A stretch of 64,000 nt of DNA, taken from contig NW_027441101.1 in NCBI RefSeq assembly GCF_949628215.1, positions 7,501 to 71,500 of the forward strand. The letters run 5' to 3'. This DNA is from Phalacrocorax aristotelis. Its lineage: Eukaryota > Chordata > Aves > Suliformes > Phalacrocoracidae. Positions 1 through 11,201 of the stretch are shown piece after piece. The notes below the pieces were generated by a model, which saw only the letters and a list, made by a program, of their open reading frames with translations, did not search any database and was not told where the DNA came from. The position numbers and the translations under genes are program-made. Within the stretch, counting starts at the first letter, position 1. Each line of letters starts with the position of its first letter.

Positions 1-266
1 CGGGGCTGCTTCTGGTGGGTAGTGATGTCTTTGTGTGGTGGTTCATTTTAGGTTTTGTTTTGTGATTTTTGGTTTTGACTGGTTATTTGGATGTGTAGTT
101 GTTTTCTTTTTATTACTGTGTCCCTGGTGGGTATTTTTGTATGTGTGCTTTTGGTTTTTTTGTACTTGAGTGTTGGGTCGGGTGCTTGTGTGTGTTTCAG
201 GTTGGGGGGGTGGTTTTTTACTTGGTAGTAATGTCATTAGGAAAAATAAAAATAATAAATAGCGGT
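1..266. other. G/T-rich low-complexity sequence, no gene
   Basis: The plus strand is dominated by G and T with very little C, for example repeated TTTTGGTTTTG and GTGTGTG words. Open frames in either direction are short and compositionally biased, so I call no gene. The strand bias reverses immediately to the right of the inverted repeat at 267-382, after which the plus strand is C-rich. Confidence 0.6.
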
Positions 267-382
267 GCAGCAGTAGGGAATGGCTTTTGGCTCTGGGAGT
301 AAATTTTTTTCTTTTCAATGCTAACATTTAAGTTTTATTTTTTTATTTACTCAAAGAGCCAAAAGCCATTCCCTAATGCTGC
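267..382. repeat. Inverted repeat (fold-back) with 28-38 bp arms
   Basis: Bases 267-294 (core TAGGGAATGGCTTTTGGCTC) pair with 355-382 as reverse complement with one mismatch. Pairing extends inward to about 304 and 345 (GAGTAAAT against ATTTACTC), giving arms of about 38 bp around a ~40-bp A/T-rich loop. The sequence could form a cruciform, or be a small fold-back element or MITE remnant. No terminal target duplication is obvious. It sits at the point where strand composition changes from G/T-rich to C-rich. Confidence 0.8.
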
Positions 383-1939
383 TTTTTTTCTTTAATTACC
401 TCCCGTAGAGTTTAAGGGCTACATAGAGCCCTGTGATTAAATCCCACCCGCTGGAAACTACACCCCGCCCGCAAATAGCGCGCAGGAGGCCCGAATAAAA
501 CAATGAGACGCATGTTTTCATTTACTTTATTATTGAATTAGTAACGCTCCTTTATTATGCCTCCGGTTTTGGGAAACGCCAGACGTAAAGCATGCTTTTC
601 CGCCCGTCGCGTTCCTCTAGGACCTCTCCGCCTGCGATGTATCAGAGGCGTGACGGGCACGACTCCTGACGGCCTTCATTTCCGTTACTACGCCGCATTG
701 AGGTTTTCCCATTCTAATGATACGGTTACAAAGCGCCCCGCCTCCCCACGCCTAACAGCCCTCGCTGCATGTAAACAACGTACGTGTTTCCGCAACTTAC
801 GATACCTACTACCGCAACGTTTCTTTTCCTCCTCACGCAACTATGGTTACTCGGCCCGCCTCGCTCCTCTCCCTCCGATACCGACTTCACCGTTACCCGT
901 ATGCATCGAGTCGTTCCTTACCTAGCTTCGCAGCGACCCCTCTACGTGCTCGTACGCATCTCTACATCCACGCTGCGATCTCGCCCTTGCTCTGAGGCCG
1001 AGCGGTAGCACTTAGTAACAGCAAATAACTGCACGGGCCTAATACGATCCCCGTACTAGACAACGTCTCCTACGCTTAAACCCCTTTTTCCCCTGGATAA
1101 ATCCGTTTCTACCGTTCATTCATCTACCGAGCACTACCTGTCTCCTCTCGTTGCCATAATTCGCTTCTCCTGCAAGGATAACGTTACCTCCCTAGGTCCG
1201 ATACTTCCCATCCCTACTAATTGGGTCACCTCTTACTCAATAGTCCTCTAATTATACTAGAACTGTAACTCCTTTAGGCTCCTAGCAAGCGCTTACCACC
1301 TGAGCCTCAGACCCTATTACCTTAGGCGCAAAGCTCGCTCTCCTTATGCGGTCCGCTTACTGCTCCGCTAATATACCTTTTCCTCTTCCGATCCGCACTG
1401 CCTCTGCGATGCGTACTACCGATCGGCTGACAACGTGCCTCCTCGCATCTCTGCGGACCTTACGCTTCAACGCCCCTATGACAGACAAACCGGCATCCTT
1501 ATAACATACACTAACCACACCAAAGGTACTTCCCTACGCCCTAGGTGTACACGATGACCGTAAACCCGCATCGTTCTCAAGCTGGCCTACCTAAACAATG
1601 GCCGCCTACTCCGACTCCCCGTACCCAAAAGCCACCGTATGCGATTTCATCAACACCGAGCCAGACCTATCGTATCGTACGTCCCAACATCGCCCCTTCA
1701 ATGCCATATACCCAGACAGTACGCAAAACCCTATGCCTAGCGGGACAGCCACCCAAACGTGCCTATTACACATTGCATGACATGCTGGCTGTAGAATGCC
1801 TATAAACGCTTCGGGAAACCGGCGCCGGCCGTGGAAGACAAAACCCAGATGCAGAAATCCCCAATCTCTAAGCCTCTTCAAAGACTGCATCTCAGCCCGA
1901 CAAGGACATCTCCGACAACACCCCACACCACCGAACATC
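383..1939. other. C/T-rich, CpG-containing unique sequence, no gene recognised
   Basis: This 1.5-kb stretch is pyrimidine-rich on the plus strand and unusually rich in TACG, CGTA and similar CpG words for vertebrate intergenic DNA. The longest open frame (557-925, plus) has no recognisable domain and fits composition alone. No RNA gene, transposon end or internal tandem repeat was recognised. A short A/T-rich patch at about 495-545 contains AATAAAACAATGAG. Confidence 0.5.
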
Positions 1940-2489
1940 AGACCTCTACTGACACACGCATTGAACCTGGAAACCTTTGTGAGGTTTCCGACAGACCGGT
2001 CATCTGCCCACCGTGTCTATCGCTCCTTCCTCTCCACCGAGCCGGTCCGCCGCCTGTCGCCCTGCTCCTCCGGCGCTCCCTGGGAACTCCGCTCCCAGGC
2101 GCCTCAAAAAATTGCCCTGCCTGCCAAAACCCCGTCCCAGAGCCTGACCTCCGCCCAAACATTGGCGATGAACGTCGCCTCGCAGAGCGGCCGGGACCGG
2201 GGAAAAAAAAAACCAGCCGGGGGAGAAAAAAAAAAATCCCCCGGCTGGGGTTTTTTTATTCTAATTTTATTTTTAATCCTGTGGAAAAAGTTTGCTGTTA
2301 GCTACCACCACCAAACCCAACCCTCAAAACACCGTGAACGCCCCACGCCGCACAACCCTATCAGAGGAGGTAGATGCAAAGGACTGCAACGTACCAGGGA
2401 CGCATGCAGTCCCGTACCTACATCCACCCACACGACCCAGGGCCTCAAAAAGGGGCCCTGCCTGCAAAAACCCCGTACCGCCAAGCCTC
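1940..2489 (+). repeat. 550-bp tandem duplication, copy 1
   Basis: The segment from about 1,984 to 2,346 recurs 550 bp downstream. For example CCACCGTGTCTATCGCTCC is at 2,008 and again at 2,558. The right half contains an A-tract, a GC-rich hairpin and a T-tract, followed by an A/T-rich stretch. A weaker internal similarity (the GCCTCAAAAA...CCCTGCCTGC words at about 2,100 and 2,443) suggests an older duplication nested inside. No coding sequence is recognised. Confidence 0.85.
2203..2257. other. Terminator-like hairpin with A-tract and T-tract, copy 1
   Basis: A run of A, then CCAGCCGGGGGA (2,213-2,224), an A-rich spacer, then TCCCCCGGCTGG (2,237-2,248) and TTTTTTT. The two arms are perfect reverse complements. 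The shape resembles an intrinsic bacterial terminator, but the setting is vertebrate, so a role in Pol III termination or simple cruciform formation is speculation. Confidence 0.7.
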
Positions 2490-2900
2490 ACAACCCTACC
2501 TAAGCACGCATTCAACCCGGCAACCTCACAAAGGTTTCCACCAAACCGCTCATCCGCCCACCGTGTCTATCGCTCCTTCCTCTCCACCGAGCCGGTCCGC
2601 CGCCTGTCGCCCTGCTCCTCCGGCGCTCCCTGGGAACTCCGCTCCCAGGCGCTTCAAAAAATTGCCCTGCCTGCCAAAACCCCGTCCCAGAGCCTGACCT
2701 CCGCCCAAACGTTGGCGATGAACGTCGCCTCGCAGAGCGGCCGGGACCGGGGAAAAAAAAACCCAGCCGGGGGAGAAAAAAAAAAATCCCCCGGCTGGGG
2801 TTTTTTTATTCTAATTTTATTTTTAATCCTGTGGAAAAAGTTTGCTGTTAGCTACCACCACCAAACCCAACCCTCAAAACACCGTGAACGCCCCACACTG
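2490..2900 (+). repeat. 550-bp tandem duplication, copy 2 (partial)
   Basis: This repeats 1,940-2,350 at a constant offset of 550 bp with scattered substitutions (for example CATCTGCCCA against CATCCGCCCA). Similarity stops after GTGAACGCCCCAC at about 2,896, where the following sequence differs from copy 1. No coding function is recognised. Confidence 0.85.
2753..2807. other. Terminator-like hairpin with A-tract and T-tract, copy 2
   Basis: This is the second copy of the hairpin at 2,203-2,257. An extra C in the left arm (ACCCAGCCGG) makes pairing with the right arm longer than in copy 1, so the stem is conserved or improved rather than decayed. Confidence 0.7.
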
Positions 2901-3520
2901 CACAACATTATCAAAGACAGTTTCTACAAAATATATGTCGCTACCCGTGTCCCTGGTTCATTTCAAACTACGTTCACCCATAGAACACAGGCAGCCAATA
3001 TTGACTTCTGCATTCGCTCAACCTCGCTACGCAAGGATGTGCGAATGTACATCCGACGATACCACACCAGCTCTAATCGATCGCACGCAGCAATGATGTA
3101 CACGGGCGAATGCTTCCACCACGCCGCAGCGGTAGATTAACTATGGACATTCACTCAGCTACAACAGACAAACAGGGTACGACACGCACTACATATGTGC
3201 AACTGTACAAGACGGCGGAGGTAAGTGCCTAGGTACGCACACTCAGCCACACGAGTCACACAGGACAGCTATACAGATACACAACAAAGAACTGTACAAT
3301 CAAAACTACATAGATATGTTCCAACAAACAAGAGCTGGAGGAATCTGTGCAGGCATATACGTACACCAATACAACAGTACGTGCACTCAACCGTACAAGT
3401 GTCGGAGGAAATTTAGTAGCGTGCAGTCACCCAAAGATGATCGTTACCAAAGGGAGGAACGTATATTCCTTCACCTAAAGAAAACCCCACAACAATCCAC
3501 ACTCAATAGTGTTGTCACCA
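2901..3520. other. C/A-rich sequence with weak internal repetition
   Basis: No gene is recognised. Two related words about 184 bp apart (CAACTGTACAAGACGGCGGAGG near 3,200 and a diverged CAACCGTACAAGTGTCGGAGG near 3,385) suggest an old tandem duplication. Open frames here have no recognisable domains. Confidence 0.45.
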
Positions 3521-4680
3521 TCACGTCGCTCCACAAGGACCTACCCCGCAACATCCCCCACCTCACGTGCACCTGTCTTCTCCTCTCACCTGCTCCTTAC
3601 CCGTGCTGGACTTGGACGGTCACCATCCTTTGCGGCCACTAGAGACAAAAGCACATAGAGTTGCCACTGCGCTTTCTACAAATATCACCAGCTCCACACC
3701 CCTCTTCTCTGCAACCCAGTTCACCTCAAACGCTCCTTTGCCACCTTGCCCTGACTCGACACCCCCGGGCAGGGCGGCTCCAAGCCGAGACACCGCAACC
3801 ACGGACGAACCCTACGCAGAACGCCAGCAACAACACGCCTCAACAAACAAGCCGAGGCGCTCGGCAAGACCGACGACGCACGTACAGAAAACCTCCGTCC
3901 GGGAAGAGCACGCGCAGAACCCTAGCGTGCTCCCGGCACCACGCCAGAAAACGACGAGACCTTCGTGGGCGGGGACAAGCGCTTCCTCTCAAAACTGACG
4001 AGATGGATGCGCAAGCAGCCCGCCTTCAAGACCTCAGCCCTTGAAGACGCAAGGAAGAAGTGCCGGTCCCTAAAAGCGACAGCTAGCGAGCAGAGCCGCT
4101 CACACGGCCGGGAACGGCACGGCACAAGACCACCGGCCAGAACCACTCGAGACGCCAAAACGATCCACGCCCGAAGCTTGCGACGCCAAAAGAGAAGCGC
4201 CCCGTGGGTGCCGTGCCCACCACGAGGGCCTCGCCGGGCCCTAGTAACGCTGCCGAGGCACCTGCCTCGATCCTACGGAACAAAGAACAACCGAGACCCG
4301 AGGAAGGTCAAACGCACCCAACACCAAACACACAGACGCGCTACACTACGACACGCACAGCCTGGAACCGCCCTGCCCAGGGCACGCTGCCGTCATATTT
4401 CAGAGAAACCCGCTCCCTTCCCCTGCTCAAAGGGGACCGCTTCCTACACAACCCTCTCCCCTACGCTCTCTTTAAAACCCCTTCCGGCCACAGCCAACCG
4501 TGCCGCCCTCGCTCCCCCAACCCCTTCCCCAGCACTGTTGTCTCAACTTAGCTTTCAAGGGGCCGAGAGTCTCCCTCTTCCCTTCCTACTGAAGGGCAAG
4601 CACATGGCACTCCTCCAGTCACCAGCTGCCTCTTCGTCATCTGAAAAATAAAAACAATCACAAGCCCCACACAACAGCAG
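3521..4680 (+). repeat. Decayed, internally deleted copy of the 2.14-kb repeat
   Basis: The order of matching words follows the full unit: CGCTCCACAAGGACCTA (3,524), CTGCAACCCAGTTCACCTCAAACGC (near 3,710), CCCTGACTCGACACCCCCGGGCAGGGCGGCTCC (near 3,750) and the GATCCACGCCCGAAGCTTGC region (near 4,160). Compared with 4,681-6,818, a block of about 0.95 kb between the CTCACCTCAAACGC word and the GGGCAGGGCGGCTCC word is missing. Substitutions are much more frequent than between the two central copies. Confidence 0.8.
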
Positions 4681-6818
4681 CCCTGTCAGTCAGCATCCCA
4701 TCGCTCCACAAAGACCTAGGCCGCTGCGTCCGTCTACCTCAGACGCGCCCGGCTGCTCCGCTCACCCGGCTGCTCCGTGCCCGTTCCGGACGAGGACGAA
4801 CGCCATCCCCTGCGGCCCCTAGAGATACCACAGGGCACACAAAGTTACCGTCGCTCCGCCAAAAGAGGAAGAACGAACCACACCGGCCCCGCGCCCCTCC
4901 CCTCTGCGACCCGGCTCACCTCAAACGCGCATCCAGGCCCAAAGGCAGCCGGCGCGCAACCTGCAACGCCAAAGACAAGCGCTTCAATTGAGTGGCCGTA
5001 CGACACCTTGCTCTCAAACAGCCGCCTGGCCTTCAAGCCCCTCACCTCTCGGACCTCTCGTCGGCACGCGGCGTCTCCCCGCCGAAGCCTGCGTGCGGCA
5101 CCTGCAAGAACCCAAGCAAAAATGGACCCGCTCACGTGCTGCGGGAGTCTCAGGATACCCGCACCGACCCCCCCATCTCAGACACGCACCTTTCCCTCGA
5201 CAGCTCACCTGCCCGGCCTCCATCAGATACGGTTGCCATCTTGAGGCTCGCCCACCACCTGCAAGAGCCAAACGCACGTTGCTCACGACCACCTGCAACG
5301 CGACCCCTCAGGACGAAATCGCTACGCTTTCAGCCCACCCGTCACCGCTCACCCCGTGCGATTCCCCTCCGGTGCCCGGATCCCGCTCGGCTCCTCGCAC
5401 GCGCCCAAAGAAAAACACCATAATGGGCTCATAGAGCCAACAGCCACATCTTCCCTCTAGATACACCGCACACCAACTCACCTGCTGACAGCGCCGTCCT
5501 CCATCACCCTGCACGACTCCTCCCTCGGCACCTGCCAAACCGATGCCAAACAAGTCACCTGCGTGCACAGCGACAGCTGAACCACGACGCAGGTCTCGAT
5601 CGCGTGTAGGAACACCCCTCGAGAGCCCAACTAGGGCGGCTCTTAAACATGAGCACGATACATCAAACATTAAGCCCAGCACACAGACAAGCCAGAACAC
5701 CCTTGACACGCTACCTGCTCAGCTAAGACTCTAGCTCCCTCCCCCAGACACCTACGGTTGTTCCCTGGGGGCCCATAAAAACCCAACAGGAATTACTTCC
5801 CTCACCCACCGACGATAGCCAGTCGATCCAAGACGGCTGCAAAATTCCTTCCCCCCCTCCCCCACCCCCGCAAAGCCTGGGCGCATCCCTAGATGCCAGC
5901 ACCACCCACCTCGCCCTGACTCTACATCCCCGGGCAGGGCGGCTCCAAGACAAACGCAGAACAACGCTACACAGAACGCTACAGGCAACGCGCCCCGAAG
6001 GGTGAGAGGCAGCTCTCGGAGAGAACGACGACACCCAGACGGAACCCCCCGTCCGGCAAGACCGCCTGCGGGGCCCCGACGGTGACGTCGGCAGGCCCTA
6101 CGGCAACGCCAGAGAACGCCGACAGCTCCGTGGCCCGTGACGAGAGCTTCCTCTCACAACCGAGACGACAGACGCGCAACCGGCCCAGCTTCAAGACCTA
6201 ACCGCCTAAGGATGCGAGGAAGAAAGGCCGGTCCCCAAAAAACCTCACAGCGACAGAGCGGCGCCGCTCACACGGCCGGGAACGACGACGCCCAAGACGA
6301 CCGTCCGAGACGCCAAAACGATCCACGCCCGAAGCTTGCGACGCCAAAAGAGAAGCGCCCGACGGGCGCCGAGCCCACGACTAGGGCCTCGCCGGGCCCT
6401 AGTAACGCTGCCGAGGCACCTGCCTGGCTCCTAAAGAACAAAGAGAACAACCGAGACCCGAGGAAGGTCGGAGACACCCAACACAAAACACACGCACTGC
6501 GCAATCTCACACACACAGCCTGGAACCGCCCTGCCCGGCACACGTTCCCGTCACATTGAAGAGGAACCCGCTCCTTTTCCCTGCTCTCAAAGGGGACCGC
6601 TTCCCGGACAGCCCGCTCCGCTGCGCCATCTTTAAAACCCCTCCCTCCCGCAACCCCTTCCTCAGCACCGTTGCCTCAACTTAGCTTTCAAGGGGCCGAG
6701 AGTCTCGGTCCACCCATCCTTCAGAAGAACGAGCGCACAGGCAGCCCACTGCATCGGTCCTCCAAGTGCCAGGTGCCTTTTCATCATCTAAACAAAAACA
6801 ACAAAAATACACACACCG
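4681..6818 (+). repeat. 2.14-kb CpG-rich tandem repeat, copy 1
   Basis: This unit is almost identical to the next one. Corresponding words lie 2,138 bp apart, the one-base difference being a C-run (7 against 8 C) near 5,170 and 7,310. The plus strand is C-rich and G-poor with many CpGs, so open frames exist in several frames on both strands at once, which argues against coding. It contains TATA-like words (CCCATAAAAACCC near 5,773 and CTTTAAAACCCC near 6,630) and a very C-rich tract near 5,850. I recognise no known gene or transposon in it. Confidence 0.92.
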
Positions 6819-8957
6819 CCCTGTCAGTCAGCATCCCATCGCTCCACAAAGACCTAGGCCGCTGCGTCCGTCTACCTCAGACGCGCCCGGCTGCTCCGCT
6901 CACCCGGCTGCTCCGTGCCCGTTCCGGACGAGGACGAACGCCATCCCCTGCGGCCCCTAGAGATACCACAGGGCACACAAAGTTACCGTCGCTCCGCCAA
7001 AAGAGGAAGAACGAACCACACCGGCCCCGCGCCCCTCCCCTCTGCGACCCGGCTCACCTCAAACGCGCATCCAGGCCCAAAGGCAGCCGGCGCGCAACCT
7101 GCAACGCCAAAGACAAGCGCTTCAATTGAGTGGCCGTACGACACCTTGCTCTCAAACAGCCGCCTGGCCTTCAAGCCCCTCACCTCTCGGACCTCTCGTC
7201 GGCACGCGGCGTCTCCCCTCCGAAGCCTGCGTGCGGCACCTGCAAGAACCCAAGCAAAAATGGACCCGCTCACGTGCTGCGGGAGTCTCAGGATACCCGC
7301 ACCGACCCCCCCCATCTCAGACACGCACCTTTCCCTCGACAGCTCACCTGCCCGGCCTCCATCAGATACGGTTGCCATCTTGAGGCTCGCCCACCACCTG
7401 CAAGAGCCAAACGCACGTTGCTCACGACCACCTGCAACGCGACCCCTCAGGACGAAATCGCTACGCTTTCAGCCCACCCGTCACCGCTCACCCCGTGCGA
7501 TTCCCCTCCGGTGCCCGGATCCCGCTCGGCTCCTCGCACGCGCCCAAAGAAAAACACCATAATGGGCTCATAGAGCCAACAGCCACATCTTCCCTCTAGA
7601 TACACCGCACACCAACTCACCTGCTGACAGCGCCGTCCTCCATCACCCTGCACGACTCCTCCCTCGGCACCTGCCAAACCGATGCCAAACAAGTCACCTG
7701 CGTGCACAGCGACAGCTGAACCACGACGCAGGTCTCGATCGCGTGTAGGAACACCCCTCGAGAGCCCAACTAGGGCGGCTCTTAAACATGAGCACGATAC
7801 ATCAAACATTAAGCCCAGCACACAGACAAGCCAGAACACCCTTGACACGCTACCTGCTCAGCTAAGACTCTAGCTCCCTCCCCCAGACACCTACGGTTGT
7901 TCCCTGGGGGCCCATAAAAACCCAACAGGAATTACTTCCCTCACCCACCGACGATAGCCAGTCGATCCAAGACGGCTGCAAAATTCCTTCCCCCCCTCCC
8001 CCACCCCCGCAAAGCCTGGGCGCATCCCTAGATGCCAGCACCACCCACCTCGCCCTGACTCTACATCCCCGGGCAGGGCGGCTCCAAGACAAACGCAGAA
8101 CAACGCTACACAGAACGCTACAGGCAACGCGCCCCGAAGGGTGAGAGGCAGCTCTCGGAGAGAACGACGACACCCAGACGGAACCCCCCGTCCGGCAAGA
8201 CCGCCTGCGGGGCCCCGACGGTGACGTCGGCAGGCCCTACGGCAACGCCAGAGAACGCCGACAGCTCCGTGGCCCGTGACGAGAGCTTCCTCTCACAACC
8301 GAGACGACAGACGCGCAACCGGCCCAGCTTCAAGACCTAACCGCCTAAGGATGCGAGGAAGAAAGGCCGGTCCCCAAAAAACCTCACAGCGACAGAGCGG
8401 CGCCGCTCACACGGCCGGGAACGACGACGCCCAAGACGACCGTCCGAGACGCCAAAACGATCCACGCCCGAAGCTTGCGACGCCAAAAGAGAAGCGCCCG
8501 ACGGGCGCCGAGCCCACGACTAGGGCCTCGCCGGGCCCTAGTAACGCTGCCGAGGCACCTGCCTGGCTCCTAAAGAACAAAGAGAACAACCGAGACCCGA
8601 GGAAGGTCGGAGACACCCAACACAAAACACACGCACTGCGCAATCTCACACACACAGCCTGGAACCGCCCTGCCCGGCACACGTTCCCGTCACGTTGAAG
8701 AGGAACCCGCTCCTTTTCCCTGCTCTCAAAGGGGACCGCTTCCCGGACAGCCCGCTCCGCTGCGCCATCTTTAAAACCCCTCCCTCCCGCAACCCCTTCC
8801 TCAGCACCGTTGCCTCAACTTAGCTTTCAAGGGGCCGAGAGTCTCGGTCCACCCATCCTTCAGAAGAACGAGCGCACAGGCAGCCCACTGCATCGGTCCT
8901 CCAAGTGCCAGGTGCCTTTTCATCATCTAAACAAAAACAACAAAAATACACACACCG
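6819..8957 (+). repeat. 2.14-kb CpG-rich tandem repeat, copy 2
   Basis: This is the second full copy, 2,139 bp long. It differs from copy 1 by very few bases, for example TCCCCTCCGAAG at 7,213 against TCCCCGCCGAAG at 5,074, and one C-run length change. The very high identity points to recent duplication or ongoing homogenisation. As in copy 1, the overlapping open frames are compositional and no product is assigned. Confidence 0.92.
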
Positions 8958-9575
8958 CCCTGTCAGTCAGCATCCCATCGCTCCACAAAGACCTAGGCCG
9001 CTGCGTCCGTCTACCTCAGACGCGCCCGGCTGCTCCGCTCACCCGGCTGCTCCGTGCCCGTTCCGGACGAGGACGAACGCCATCCCCTGCGGCCCCTAGA
9101 GATACCACAGGGCACACAAAGTTACCGTCGCTCCGCCAAAAGAGGAAGAACGAACCACACCGGCCCCGCGCCCCTCCCCTCTGCGACCCGGCTCACCTCA
9201 AACGCGCATCCAGGCCCAAAGGCAGCCGGCGCGCAACCTGCAACGCCAAAGACAAGCGCTTCAATTGAGTGGCCGTACGACACCTTGCTCTCAAACAGCC
9301 GCCTGGCCTTCAAGCCCCTCACCTCTCGGACCTCTCGTCGGCACGCGGCGTCTCCCCTCCGAAGCCTGCGTGCGGCACCTGCAAGAACCCAAGCAAAAAT
9401 GGACCCGCTCACGTGCTGCGGGAGTCTCAGGATACCCGCACCGACCCCCCCCATCTCAGACACGCACCTTTCCCTCGACAGCTCACCTGCCCGGCCTCCA
9501 TCAGATACGGTTGCCATCTTGAGGCTCGCCCACCACCTGCAAGAGCCAAACGCACGTTGCTCACGACCACCTGCG
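8958..9575 (+). repeat. 2.14-kb repeat, copy 3 (first ~620 bp only)
   Basis: This is near-identical to the start of copies 1 and 2 as far as about 9,575, where it turns abruptly into a diverged version (GCGACGCGACACCTC against GCAACGCGACCCCTC). That sharp change marks the edge of the homogenised part of the array. Confidence 0.9.
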
Positions 9576-10340
9576 ACGCGACACCTCAGGACGAATCGCT
9601 ACGCTTCAGCCCACCCATCGCCGCTCACCGTAGCCTTCGCTGAGGTCTCGTCACCACACCGTGTCTCTCCCAAGAAGCCTACATGGAGCAGGTGCAAAAA
9701 CTAAAGGAAGAAGATACATGCTACGATATTACCCAGAACAGCAACCTACCCACGCCGAATCCCGTTCTCACACATGTTTTGTTTGACAGCTTGCCTGCCC
9801 AGCCTCTGTCAGTTCCAGCTGCCGCTTTGAGGCTCACCCATCACCTGTAACACAGGTCACTTTTACCTTCGCTATCAACACAACACCTCAGAAAGAACTG
9901 CTACTTCAGCGCACCGATCACCTCTCATCCTGCTCCGCTCCCCTCCTGTGTCCAGCTCACACTTGGCTCATTCCTTACTGCCTTCTAACCCCCCAAAACA
10001 CACTGCAGACTCATTCAGCCGTCAGTCACATCTTCCTTCTATATACCACACACTGGCCTACCTTCTTACAGCATTTCCCCGGCTTTCCTCTGTCACCCTG
10101 AACAACTCCTCCTCTGCCTCTGGAAAAAAAGAACATGGTGGAAGTCACCTGGATGCACAGCAATTGCTTAACCGATCCATAGGTCTCGCTCCCATGTAGG
10201 AATACCACGTAGAGCCCAACTACCACTTGCCGTTAAAGGATGTACGTTAACTCAAGCATTACACCCTATACACGTACAAACCCGAAGACCGTTAGGATGT
10301 ACTCTCAGCTAGCACTCTAGCTGCCAGCTACAGTCATCCC
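9576..10340 (+). repeat. Decayed right-flank copy of the 2.14-kb repeat
   Basis: The sequence follows the unit order with heavy divergence. CTGCCCAGCCTC...CAGTTCCAGCTGCCGCTTTGAGGCTC matches the CTGCCCGGCCTCCATCAGATAC region, and CACATCTTCCTTCTATATACC (near 10,028) matches CACATCTTCCCTCTAGATACACC. Many CpGs of the central copies appear here as TG or CA, as expected for old methylated DNA that escaped homogenisation. No gene is recognised. Confidence 0.75.
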
Positions 10341-10940
10341 CTTAACATCTACAAAATACTATTAAAGTTACTGACCTTTGCCATTGCCTTTGGCTATTGG
10401 CTCTGCACAAGGCTACACAGGGTTTTACAGAAGTCTATGGATATTAACCATCCACTTGTATTGCTCTTCTTTTCCCAAAGAAACAGCATATATAAATTCC
10501 CATACATAAAAGCATACAGAACACTCACCCTAACCCCTACCGCATCTTATCAATACCCTTAACAGTTAATGTCAACACCTTCCAGCTTACACAAGAGAGT
10601 TAACGAAAATAATTTTAAGATTCAATAAAGTTGAGAGTTCCAATAATAAAAAGAAACATACTTAAAACTAAAAAGAAAAAAATAACAGAGCAACATACTA
10701 TCGAGCCATCTTACCACACCTGAGCCTCCAATACAGTATTAGATAAGGAAAAACATATAAGTTTAGACACAAATGATCTTTCAAATTTCAATGCCACCAA
10801 CCCTTATCGAGTTCTAAAAGCCTTACCTCCCACAAACGCCTGCGTTTCTTTAAATATCAAAACATACCTATCCAAAATATTTAAACAGCTCAAAACTTAC
10901 AATTAAGTGCAGGAACGCTAAAGCACCCACACTGGAGAAA
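10341..10940. other. A/T-rich unique sequence, no gene recognised
   Basis: Non-repetitive, A/T-rich sequence with many stop codons. A word near 10,385-10,410 (CCTTTGGCTATTGGCTCTG) faintly resembles the arm of the inverted repeat at 267-382, too weakly to call. Strand asymmetry weakens here and then reverses towards purine-rich by about 11.7 kb. Confidence 0.45.
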
Positions 10941-10949
10941 CCCAGGAAG

Positions 10950-11090
10950 AAAGTGAGCTCCCTCCCCAGAGGCTGTGGCTCATATACCCCGGGCCCTGCC
11001 CGCCACCCTTCCCACAATCACCTGGGAAAGGGGAGGGGTGAACCACCACAGGGTATAAAGGCAGCTGAAGGAACAGCAGGGAGTTTTCTC
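10950..11090 (+). promoter_or_regulatory. TATA-type promoter candidate
   Basis: GGGTATAAAGGCAG places TATAAA at 11,054-11,059, with flanking G residues as in strong vertebrate TATA boxes. Upstream are GC-rich words (CCCCGGGCCCTG near 10,988 and GGGAAAGGGGAGGGG near 11,023). A start site about 30 bp downstream would fall near 11,085, just before an ATG at 11,100. The element is isolated from any CpG island and is a different promoter class from those in the satellite cassettes. It could also be part of an unrecognised LTR. Confidence 0.4.
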
Positions 11091-11099
11091 GAGTACTTT

Positions 11100-11201
11100 A
11101 TGTTTACAGCATGGAAGAAAACTAAAAGAGTGGTTCTTACTTCAATTATACTACCGTTTGTTTTTCTTCACCTTCGTGTATTGCATCAGCAATGTAGCCA
11201 G
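11100..11201 (+). CDS. Possible first coding exon with signal peptide or signal anchor (partial)
   Basis: ATG at 11,100 opens 34 codons ending exactly at a strong splice donor, CCAG|GTAAGA, so the exon is in phase 0. The peptide has a basic segment (WKKTKR, residues 5-10) followed by a hydrophobic run (VVLTSIILPFVFLHL, residues 11-25) and then a polar Cys-containing end. This is the layout of a secretory signal or a type II membrane anchor. A TATA box lies 41 bp upstream. A nearby acceptor (TTTCTGTAAAACAG, exon from 11,341) would add only nine codons before a stop, so if the gene is real its next exon is elsewhere, or it is a fragment. I do not recognise the family. Chance remains possible for a 34-codon frame. 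Confidence 0.3.

Noticed and set aside
2203-2257. Hairpin plus T-run as evidence of bacterial DNA
   Set aside because: The surrounding window has CR1 elements, avian-type LTRs and a CpG island, and no ribosome-binding sites or dense bacterial genes, so contamination is not supported.
4777-9704. Plus- and minus-strand open frames of 130-216 codons in the 2.14-kb repeat
   Set aside because: Several overlapping frames on both strands are open in the same C-rich sequence. The peptides are Pro/Arg/Ser/Ala-rich without domains, and diverged flank copies do not keep them.
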